Virus record (IMG/VR): IMGVR_UViG_3300009537_000017
Location: 1 to 51,776 of that record
Length of the DNA: 51,776 nt
From: a virus
Reading direction: 5' to 3' (one strand)
Part shown: positions 9,313-14,758 of the stretch, piece by piece
Position numbering within the stretch: position 1 is the first letter of the stretch
How the letters are laid out: every line of letters starts with the position of its first letter
Position numbers and translations under genes: made by a program
The notes under the pieces: model-generated
The model's input: only the letters and a program-made list of their open reading frames with translations
Databases searched by the model: none
Told to the model about the DNA's origin: nothing

Positions 9313-10057
9313 TTCTAATCACCTCCTTATTGATTTCCAAAAGCTCTATATTTTGATGCAGATATTCCATGATATATTCGGCTGAAACCAAAACTCCCTC
9401 ATTGCCGAATTTATTTTTCATGGCTTCAAAAATCTTAGAAAGCAATAAATAATCCTGTGGAGTGTCTAAGGTTAAGCCCCAATCAGGATGAGTATTATCA
9501 ATAGAAGGCTTACAGGCATCTATTAACTTGAATGCCTCCGTTCTCATGGCTATATTCCAGCCAACATGCTCACGAATGGGAATGAAGTATTTATTAAGTT
9601 TTTTTAAAGCATTTATTGTATAAACTTGCACATCAAATCCATCTGGCCAGCGGCGGATTAATACATTAGATGCATAGTCATAATCTTTAAGAGCATCTAT
9701 GAGTATATCAATATGGAAAGGGTCAACAAGCGGACAATCTGCGGTTATCTCAACTATTATATCTGCTTCACAAAATTCAGCGCACTCTAAGATTCTACTA
9801 AAGACATCATTCTCACTGCCTCTAAAAACTAATATGTTTTGGTCTTGACAATATTCTACAAGATAATCATCTTGCGGTTCTTCAGAAGTGGCGACAACTA
9901 TCATATTAACAAGCCTTGATTGTTTTATCCGTTCGTGAATAATTTTAATAACTGGCATCCCTGCAAGCGGAAGCATTACCTTGCCGGGCAGTCTGGTGCT
10001 TCCCATGCGGGCTTGAATGATTGCAACAATATTTTTATTTTTCTGATTTAACTGCAT
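9293..10057 (-). CDS. NeuA/PseF/SpsF-like cytidylyltransferase
   Basis: About 254 residues from ATG 10057; an upstream ATG at 10096 would add 13 unrelated residues and lacks a better ribosome site. The nucleotidyltransferase motif IIQARMGSTRLPGKVMLPL is at the N-terminus, then VVATSEEPQDD, RGSENDVFSR and EITADCPLVDP, the SpsF/NeuA signature set. The family activates nonulosonic acids as CMP-sugars, the donor used by Maf-type transferases. It overlaps the short upstream gene, consistent with one leftward transcript. Confidence 0.85.
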   Translation of the reverse strand: MQLNQKNKNIVAIIQARMGSTRLPGKVMLPLAGMPVIKIIHERIKQSRLVNMIVVATSEEPQDDYLVEYCQDQNILVFRGSENDVFSRILECAEFCEADIIVEITADCPLVDPFHIDILIDALKDYDYASNVLIRRWPDGFDVQVYTINALKKLNKYFIPIREHVGWNIAMRTEAFKLIDACKPSIDNTHPDWGLTLDTPQDYLLLSKIFEAMKNKFGNEGVLVSAEYIMEYLHQNIELLEINKEVIRNAIPKL

Positions 10058-10229
10058 TAACAAGTTCGCTCGTAAGCTCTGAAATATTTTTATCATTAAT
10101 AATAATTTTCTGCATTACACTTGCAGACTTCGCTGGCGCATAGCGGAAGGCAAGCTGGAGAATCTCCATCCAGAGTTTATTGTTTTTTTCTCTTATTTTA
10201 GAAATTCGAGAAATTATTTTATTGTTCAT
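10035..10229 (-). CDS. Small hypothetical protein downstream of the regulator
   Basis: 64 residues, basic N-terminal half (RISKIREKNNKLWMEILQLAF) and a C-terminal helix ending ISELTSELVNAVKSEK. Its ATG overlaps the stop of the HTH regulator gene, so the two are co-translated, and its 3' end overlaps the cytidylyltransferase start. No domain was recognised. Position makes a partner of the regulator plausible. Confidence 0.6.
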   Translation of the reverse strand: MNNKIISRISKIREKNNKLWMEILQLAFRYAPAKSASVMQKIIINDKNISELTSELVNAVKSEK

Positions 10230-10444
10230 TTTTTTTGAAAAAGATTATTGATTTCTTCGATGCTTGAATTTTCTATTGTAGAAATAAAATTTTTTATAAA
10301 GGGTTTTAACTTCTCCCTTATCTTTCTTTTTGAATTGAGAAGATAGTGAGCATAGCTTTCTGATACTCCCAGCGCTGCGCCTATCTCCCGATATTTTAAT
10401 CGCTTATTTTTTTTGATTTGCATTAATTCTTGTTGCAAGCTCAT
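10226..10444 (-). CDS. Small HTH (Cro/CI-like) transcription regulator
   Basis: 72 residues from ATG 10444. A helix-turn-helix is visible in KYREIGAALGVSESYAHYLLNSKRKI, a typical XRE-type recognition pair. The longer frame from 10459 begins inside the -10 element of its own promoter, so the start at 10444 is preferred. That ATG lies at or within a base or two of the predicted transcription start, implying a leaderless mRNA as for lambda cI from PRM. It heads the leftward operon and faces the early rightward promoter, the position of a phage repressor, but it is too small to contain a CI-type oligomerisation domain. Confidence 0.75.
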   Translation of the reverse strand: MSLQQELMQIKKNKRLKYREIGAALGVSESYAHYLLNSKRKIREKLKPFIKNFISTIENSSIEEINNLFQKK

Positions 10445-10449
10445 ACTTA

Positions 10450-10478
10450 TGTATACCAATTTTTATTTGTGATGTCAA
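10450..10478 (-). promoter_or_regulatory. Leftward promoter of the regulator/sugar operon
   Basis: Reading the minus strand: -35 TTGACA (10478-10473), 17-nt spacer, -10 TATACA (10455-10450), close to the sigma70 consensus. The expected start point is about 10443, essentially at the ATG of the regulator. No other clear promoter was found between this site and the end of the sugar operon. Confidence 0.8.
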
Positions 10479-10494
10479 TTTATTTCTGAAAAAA

Positions 10495-10590
10495 AATAAA
10501 GTTTTTTTAACAAAAAGGGGGCTAAAAGCTAAAAACCTTTATAAAATAAAGGCTTATAAATGGAAAAATAATGAAATAAAGTTAAAAAAA
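10495..10590. promoter_or_regulatory. Candidate operator region between divergent promoters
   Basis: A very AT-rich spacer. It holds a perfect 7-bp palindrome CCTTTAT-AAA-ATAAAGG at 10536-10552, and AATAAAGTT motifs near 10495 and 10575, followed by T- and A-runs respectively. A tandem GCTAAAA sits just before the palindrome. These are plausible regulator-binding sites; none is proven. Confidence 0.45.
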
Positions 10591-10593
10591 AAC

Positions 10594-10622
10594 TTGACAA
10601 GTATAAAAAGAAATGATATACT
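10594..10622 (+). promoter_or_regulatory. Rightward early promoter
   Basis: TTGACA (10594-10599), 17-nt spacer, TATACT (10617-10622). It precedes the first rightward gene at 10684, whose ATG has an AGGAGGGAAGG ribosome site. This is one of the strongest promoter matches in the window and the likely counterpart of a lambda-like PR. Confidence 0.85.
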
Positions 10623-10683
10623 CTTATCAAGATGAGGGATTGAGCAGTTAATACTAACCAAATATAAACGAGGAGGGAAGGAA

Positions 10684-11379
10684 ATGGAAACAAAAAAAAT
10701 TACAGTAAAAGTAAAAGAAGACGAATATGAGAGTCTCGGTAATTGGGCTGGCCCAAGGGAACTATTTCCTGTAATATCTGTGGATCAAGAATCAGCAGAG
10801 GTGGAAATAACATATTTCTCAATTGCAAATTCAAAAAGAGGGCAGTGGGGACAGACACATGAATGCAGTGAAACCATTAGTGAAGATGGGCAAGTGCTTA
10901 AGATTACAGGCATGACAGGCCTGCGCAATGACAGAAGAAGAACAGGAGGCAGGCAGAAATTCTGCTTTTTTGTTTTCCGGGGCGACAGCGGACATCTATA
11001 CACACATAGAGCAACGGCGTCAAAAGGCTGGCTGGAATGCCCGCCCGAAAAACTTTTGAAGAAGCTGAGAAAGCTCGGCATAGGAGCGGATAAGGGAGTG
11101 ATTCAGCAGGGGGATTTTCTCCTGAAGCCCGCGAACGGGAATGCCTATCCCGATTCGGAATTTGCGCATGAAAGCATGGGCGCAGGACATCATAACTTTG
11201 CCGCTCCAGTTTTATATGCAGATGGCACAAAAGGAAGACAGTATAAGATTATAGAGCCGATATTGCTGAAGCACACAGCGGTGGATAATATACAGCATCC
11301 AGATGTTATTGTGCCTATAGGTATATATATAGTAGGGACGACTTCAGAGGGATTGAGGCATTCCAATAAAAGGGATTGA
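10684..11379 (+). CDS. Hypothetical early protein, first gene after the early promoter
   Basis: 231 soluble residues with no signal peptide. The N-terminal 110 residues look beta-rich; the middle has a short helical patch (PEKLLKKLRKLGIGADKG) followed by VIQQGDFLLKP. The C-terminal portion has QHPDVIVPIGIYIVGTT and a conserved-looking SLRHSNKRD-like end. A Shine-Dalgarno AGGAGGGAAGG is present. I could not assign a family. As the first gene expressed from the early promoter it is a candidate host-takeover or anti-defence protein, which is inference only. Confidence 0.75.
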   Translation: METKKITVKVKEDEYESLGNWAGPRELFPVISVDQESAEVEITYFSIANSKRGQWGQTHECSETISEDGQVLKITGMTGLRNDRRRTGGRQKFCFFVFRGDSGHLYTHRATASKGWLECPPEKLLKKLRKLGIGADKGVIQQGDFLLKPANGNAYPDSEFAHESMGAGHHNFAAPVLYADGTKGRQYKIIEPILLKHTAVDNIQHPDVIVPIGIYIVGTTSEGLRHSNKRD

Positions 11380-11406
11380 ACTATTAACCTTAGCGGAGAT
11401 AATTAA

Positions 11407-11619
11407 ATGAAAATAAACAAAACAATCAGAAATTACTTTTCCGCTCTCGGCAAAAAAGGCGGGAAGAAATCCCGTCGTATCCTTACGCCTGAACAGGCAA
11501 GGGCGATGGTTAAGGCGAGAGAAGAGAAGCGCAAAAAAAAAGAATTTAAAGAATTTATGGAAAAGCCTATAAAGAAACTTGCAAAGCATTTATTGAAAAT
11601 AAAACTTGACAATCTCTAA
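11407..11619 (+). CDS. Small lysine-rich basic protein
   Basis: 70 residues, about one third Lys or Arg (SALGKKGGKKSRRILTPEQ and a long REEKRKKKEFKEF helix). It begins after the short gap following the first early gene and is preceded by GGAGATAATTAA. Likely nucleic-acid binding because of its charge, but no fold or family was recognised. Confidence 0.6.
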   Translation: MKINKTIRNYFSALGKKGGKKSRRILTPEQARAMVKAREEKRKKKEFKEFMEKPIKKLAKHLLKIKLDNL

Positions 11620-11634
11620 AGGTTATGGTAGCCT
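11606..11634 (+). promoter_or_regulatory. Possible promoter for a structured leader or small RNA
   Basis: TTGACA (11606-11611) overlaps the end of the preceding gene; 17 nt later stands TAGCCT (11629-11634), a weak -10. The -35 is perfect, the -10 poor. A transcript from about 11641 would begin just before a 12-bp long-range stem. Confidence 0.4.
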
Positions 11635-11640
11635 TATTTC

Positions 11641-11787
11641 CATGAAATGGGGATATAGACAACAAACTCTTTTAAAAATTAAATTCATCTTGCTCAGGGG
11701 GCAGTCTGTATCCCCAAAATACACTCCTTCGCACCCTGCAAGACATAAAAAGGCCGTTTATCTTATGAGGATAGCGGCCTTTTTCAT
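11641..11787 (+). ncRNA. Candidate structured small RNA or attenuated leader
   Basis: GGGGATATAGAC (11649-11660) can pair with GTCTGTATCCCC (11704-11715) over 12 bp with one G-U, enclosing a 43-nt loop. A separate terminator hairpin with a T-run follows at 11747-11784. The gap holds no credible gene (only a TTG-started shadow frame). A possible promoter lies immediately upstream. No known RNA family was recognised. Confidence 0.45.
11747..11787 (+). terminator. Rho-independent terminator
   Basis: AAAAAGGCCG (11747-11756) pairs with CGGCCTTTTT (11775-11784) across an 18-nt loop and ends in a T-run. It lies between the first early genes and the next cluster, so later genes need read-through, antitermination or another promoter. 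Confidence 0.85.
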
Positions 11788-11815
11788 GTAATTAACTTTT
11801 TAATAGGAGGCCAAT

Positions 11816-12085
11816 ATGAAACTTGAAAAAGAAAAAGAATTGGCAATATCTGCAGCATTCCTAATTCAGAAATGGAAAACCGAGCCTAAAGAATTGCGGC
11901 GAGATGTAATTTCTGAGCTGATAGGAAAGATTATTTTAACCGCTGCAGATGGGAATATGCTTTTATTTCTGAACCGCCTATCTGCAGAAGTCTTGCTTGA
12001 GTGTAGGAAGGAGCAGCAGCTCAGCGAGGCGGAGCAGCGCATCGTGGCTGACCAGTGCAGCGAGGAGGAGACCGTTGGACACTAA
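11816..12085 (+). CDS. Small hypothetical early protein
   Basis: 89 mostly helical, acidic residues with an AGGAGGCC ribosome site. The C-terminal third is Glu/Gln/Ser-rich and coded by GC-richer DNA than the rest. No motif was recognised. It overlaps the next gene by 11 bp. Confidence 0.6.
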   Translation: MKLEKEKELAISAAFLIQKWKTEPKELRRDVISELIGKIILTAADGNMLLFLNRLSAEVLLECRKEQQLSEAEQRIVADQCSEEETVGH

Positions 12086-12257
12086 CAATTACACTTATGG
12101 TGCTGACCGGTATTTTTTGCAAGCATATAGCAAGGCATACCGTAAGGCATTATTTGCACTTGCCAAACAAGGAGACAAATCTGCAAAGCAGGAGCTAAGG
12201 GAGAAATTTCATGTTACGGCCCTCATGGACGATCAAGGAAAGGTGGTGGAACTATGA
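12075..12257 (+). CDS. Small hypothetical protein, TTG start
   Basis: 60 residues. The open frame extends to 11997, but that upstream part is an arginine/serine-rich shadow of the preceding gene; TTG 12075 has GAGGAG just upstream and gives a more natural protein (DTNNYTYGADRYFLQAYSKA). No known domain. Confidence 0.55.
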   Translation: MDTNNYTYGADRYFLQAYSKAYRKALFALAKQGDKSAKQELREKFHVTALMDDQGKVVEL

Positions 12258-12352
12258 TAAAAGTATGTAGATGGTGCGGACTCAGGTTTATCGCAACAGA
12301 TAAAGATGCGGAATATTGCGATGATTGCGCAATCTTAAAAAAGGAGGACTAA
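12254..12352 (+). CDS. 32-residue zinc-ribbon-like microprotein
   Basis: ATG overlaps the previous stop (ATGA). The sequence has CRWC near the N-terminus and CDDC near the C-terminus, spaced as in a small treble-clef or ribbon knuckle. Too short for family assignment, but the four cysteines and tight coupling argue that it is real. Confidence 0.55.
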   Translation: MIKVCRWCGLRFIATDKDAEYCDDCAILKKED

Positions 12353-12355
12353 GCT

Positions 12356-12490
12356 ATGTGGTATTGGATAGTAGGCATAGTGTTAGGTTTACTCTGTGTA
12401 GCAGCATATCTTTTTATTTACTCGGCATCAAAATTAAACGACGACATGGAAGATGACGACGAGATACTAAAAAGGCAGGGGATAAGATGA
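12356..12490 (+). CDS. 44-residue single-pass membrane protein
   Basis: N-terminal transmembrane helix (residues 2-23, WYWIVGIVLGLLCVAAYLF) followed by a short acidic tail (DDMEDDDE). AAGGAGGAC precedes the ATG. No family recognised; small membrane proteins are common in phage early regions. Confidence 0.5.
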   Translation: MWYWIVGIVLGLLCVAAYLFIYSASKLNDDMEDDDEILKRQGIR

Positions 12491-12605
12491 GTTTATCACG
12501 GAGGTGAGCGGTGCGAGATAAAACTGATAAAGTATGAAGGAGACTTCCATTAAAACAAGGATTGAAACTTGAGGAAAGTAAGTATAGGAGATAAGGAGGG
12601 TTGAG

Positions 12606-12749
12606 ATGATTTGCCCAAAATGCTATCAAGAGAATGACGATAACTGGCCTCTTGAAATTAATAGTAAGGTTGTTTGGGGCGGATGTCAACTATGTTGGGA
12701 AGTGCTTAGTAGTAATGAATGGTGGGAGAAGGTAACTAAGGAGGTCTGA
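12606..12749 (+). CDS. 47-residue zinc-ribbon-like protein
   Basis: Contains CPKC near the N-terminus and CQLC in the middle, with tryptophans around them. AGGAGGGTTGAG precedes ATG 12606. It follows 115 bp (12491-12605) in which only very short frames are visible. Confidence 0.55.
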   Translation: MICPKCYQENDDNWPLEINSKVVWGGCQLCWEVLSSNEWWEKVTKEV

Positions 12750-12750
12750 A

Positions 12751-13179
12751 ATGAAAAACCTTGAAGTAACTTTTAAGTTCATTCTTATGCTGCTCATACT
12801 TGTCATTGGCCTACAAATTGGGATTTGGCACGGTCGAAACCTTGAGCGAAAAGAAAACATCAAAGAGATAAATCTCTATCTTCAATCAGAGATAGACGCA
12901 CTAAGACACGAATTAAACAAGCGTGAGAAAGCCCTTGAGGTGATAGGCTGTGAAAGCAATGGCCGCCATATAGGCGTATGGGGAGATAACGGAAAGAGTC
13001 TTGGCTGGCTACAATGGCAGTATAAATCCTTCAGGCATATTGTTAATGAAATGGGTAAGCCTGAGTTAAGATGGACTGATAGAGACCATCAACTTGAGGC
13101 ATTCTTATATGCTATAGATAACGGCTATGAGCACTGGTGGACTTGCTTTAGTAATAAATTAATATGGCAGGAGGTGTGA
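12751..13179 (+). CDS. Membrane-anchored lysozyme/transglycosylase-like protein
   Basis: 142 residues. Residues 7-27 form a hydrophobic anchor, 30-65 a charged coiled-coil stalk. The C-terminal domain has GCESNGRHIGVWGDNGKSLG followed by WLQWQ and a C near the end, resembling the Glu-Ser and G.SlGl.Q signature of soluble lytic transglycosylases, with the Glu of ESNG as candidate acid. The domain would face the periplasm. Its early-region location, away from the lysis genes, is unusual. A catalytically inactive relative cannot be excluded. Confidence 0.6.
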   Translation: MKNLEVTFKFILMLLILVIGLQIGIWHGRNLERKENIKEINLYLQSEIDALRHELNKREKALEVIGCESNGRHIGVWGDNGKSLGWLQWQYKSFRHIVNEMGKPELRWTDRDHQLEAFLYAIDNGYEHWWTCFSNKLIWQEV

Positions 13180-13180
13180 G

Positions 13181-13642
13181 GTGGACTTACAAAGGCTTAT
13201 AGATAATGCGGTAAAAGCTGAAAGGGCTAAGAGGTTAGCAGAATCTGACCAACTTACGCTTGGAGAAATAATTCTTAAACTTGAGCATATTATTGAGAAA
13301 AAAGAGGCTATGATTGAAAAGTATGAGAATGAACCAACGGTTGTTTTTGATTTTGAGTATCTGTATCCAAACAGCATTAATAGTTGGCGAGGCAGTTATG
13401 CTGAACTTGCTTTAGGTTTCGAATCTGAAAAGTCTGAACCAATGACTATAACCAATTTCCTGAACATGCTGAGAAGCACTGTTGGAAAAACATTTACTGG
13501 TTACAAGGGCGGTGAATTTGTAATGAACAAGCATACCCCTGTTTGGGTTGCCAACTATGGTAATTCGGGAAACACGGCTGTAATTGAGGTTGTAGATGGA
13601 GAGTATAAGGTAATCTTGATGACAGGGTATCGCAATTATTAG
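13181..13642 (+). CDS. Conserved-looking phage protein of unknown function
   Basis: 153 residues from a GTG preceded by GGAGGTGTGAG. N-terminal helix (LQRLIDNAVKAERAKRLAES), then a compact domain with SWRGSYAELAL, VGKTFTGYKGGEF and VWVANYGNSGNTAV. This motif set is familiar from uncharacterised phage proteins. No catalytic residues were identified. Confidence 0.65.
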   Translation: MDLQRLIDNAVKAERAKRLAESDQLTLGEIILKLEHIIEKKEAMIEKYENEPTVVFDFEYLYPNSINSWRGSYAELALGFESEKSEPMTITNFLNMLRSTVGKTFTGYKGGEFVMNKHTPVWVANYGNSGNTAVIEVVDGEYKVILMTGYRNY

Positions 13643-13667
13643 CATTATAGAAGATTGAGGGGTTGGA

Positions 13668-13973
13668 ATGAGAAAAAAAACTTGGCGTGAACCAAAAAAA
13701 CTAACGCCTGAGACACTAATTAAACGTGATGTCAGGCGATACCTTGCTATTAGAGGTCATTTTACTTTCCCTATCTTACAGGGCTTAGGCGCTCATAGGG
13801 GTATAGCGGACATCATTGCCTGTAAGAATGGCAAAACTATTTTTCTGGAAGTTAAAACTCCGAGAGGCAAGCAAAGTCCGGATCAGCAGGAATTTCAACG
13901 GCAGATAGAATCAGTGGGCGGTGTTTATATAATAGTGCGTAGCCTTGATGATTTGATACAGGCGGGGATATGA
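13668..13973 (+). CDS. VRR-NUC domain nuclease
   Basis: 101 residues. The PD-(D/E)XK core is visible: GAHRGIADIIACKNGKTIFLEVKTPRGKQSPDQQEFQ, with D in GIAD and E-V-K as the metal-binding pair. The family acts on branched or structured DNA (Holliday-junction-type resolvases). It sits before the recombination module and may resolve replication or packaging intermediates. Length is normal for stand-alone phage VRR-NUC proteins. Confidence 0.8.
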   Translation: MRKKTWREPKKLTPETLIKRDVRRYLAIRGHFTFPILQGLGAHRGIADIIACKNGKTIFLEVKTPRGKQSPDQQEFQRQIESVGGVYIIVRSLDDLIQAGI

Positions 13974-14004
13974 CAACTCCCATCAAATTATGAATGAGAA
14001 AGGT

Positions 14005-14070
14005 TTATAACGTTGGAATTAACCTGATTAAAACAGGACGTTTTAATTCAGGTTGAATGATTTGTTATAA
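14005..14070 (+). other. Integron attC-like site 1
   Basis: TTATAAC (14005-14011) pairs with GTTATAA (14064-14070); 9-nt spacers on both sides; inner arm AACCTGATTAAAAC (14021-14034) pairs with GTTTTAATTCAGGTT (14040-14054) leaving one extrahelical T; 5-nt loop. This reproduces the R-spacer-L layout of attC. The R boxes are not fully canonical, so support rests on fold and context. TATAAT at 14066-14071 could also act as a -10 element for the next gene. Confidence 0.55.
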
Positions 14071-14752
14071 TTTGCGCCATACTAACGTGAGACGATAAAT
14101 GAGCAGAGAATACGAAATAATTTATGCTGATCCGCCCTGGAGATATGAAAAACAATTGAGATGGGAATCAAAAAAAATATTTGGATTAGAAGAAAAATAT
14201 TACCAAACAATGGATATAGAAGAAATTAAAAATATGAAAGTTCCTGGGGCAAGGGATAGTTGGTTAATCTTGTGGACCACAGTTCCTAAATTGCAAGAAG
14301 GGTTAGACGTTTTGAAAGCATGGGGATATGAATATAGAACGTCTGCAATTTGGGACAAGGGAAACGGTTTAGGCTTTTTCTTTAGAATTTACCATGAAAT
14401 AATATTGATAGGGAAGAAGGGAAATCCAAAGAACCCCTTGTATTCGGAAAAATCTATTTTTGAAGAACGCAGGACAAAACATTCAAAAAAACCCCAAAAG
14501 GTTTACAGATGGATAGAAAAAGCATTCCCAGGAATGAGTAAATTAGAATTATTTGCGAGACCTGATTTGCCTTTATTCCCAAAACGTGACAACTGGCATA
14601 CTTGGGGTAATGAATTACAAAATGATGTTGAATTAAGCGAATAGGAAGTGAGCGCATGATAAAAACGACTAAATTAGATGTGCCAATAAACCAAAGTCTT
14701 TGGGCGCAAATTATAACGTGGACGTAAGCCGCTTGTCGGCTTGACGGACTGG
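14065..14752 (+). mobile_element. Putative integron gene cassette carrying an MT-A70 methyltransferase
   Basis: The 5' end (from 14065, after G14064) reads TTATAATTTGCGCC. The R'' side of the 3' site reads GGCGCAAATTATAAC (14703-14717). Including G14064, the two are exact 15-bp reverse complements, as expected if a circularised cassette rebuilds a fully paired attC. The 688-bp unit holds a single rightward gene, the standard cassette form. Confidence 0.6.
14099..14644 (+). CDS. MT-A70 family adenine methyltransferase
   Basis: 181 residues. The catalytic DPPW is at residues 10-13 (YADPPWRYE), with LILWTTVPKLQEGLDVLKAWGY and the C-terminal KLELFARPDLP..NWHTWGNE, the SAM-pocket signature of MT-A70 DNA N6-adenine methylases. 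Probably protects phage DNA from restriction. It is cargo of the first putative cassette and shares no operon overlap with its neighbours. Confidence 0.85.
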   Translation: MSREYEIIYADPPWRYEKQLRWESKKIFGLEEKYYQTMDIEEIKNMKVPGARDSWLILWTTVPKLQEGLDVLKAWGYEYRTSAIWDKGNGLGFFFRIYHEIILIGKKGNPKNPLYSEKSIFEERRTKHSKKPQKVYRWIEKAFPGMSKLELFARPDLPLFPKRDNWHTWGNELQNDVELSE

Positions 14753-14758
14753 TTGAAA
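14711..14758 (+). other. Integron attC-like site 2
   Basis: AAC (14715-14717) and GTT (14752-14754) bracket symmetrical 5-nt spacers (GTGGA and GACTG). The stem CGT-AAGCCG (14723-14731) pairs with CGGCTT-g-ACG (14737-14746), with one extrahelical G43 after six pairs, then three more pairs. The same 3 bp / extrahelical G / 6 bp layout recurs in site 3. The hairpin could alternatively be a TnpB-element left end. Confidence 0.55.

Noticed and set aside
11606-11791. 60-residue gene over the RNA candidate
   Set aside because: Needs a TTG start overlapping the promoter, lacks a ribosome site and runs through the terminator hairpin.
12491-12605. Short peptides between the small early genes
   Set aside because: Only frames of about 6-12 codons are open; nothing convincing beyond scattered ribosome-site-like purine runs.
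14726-14742. IS605 left-end hairpin only
   Set aside because: Possible, but the extrahelical G, symmetrical spacers and complementarity to the cassette start favour attC; kept as an alternative.
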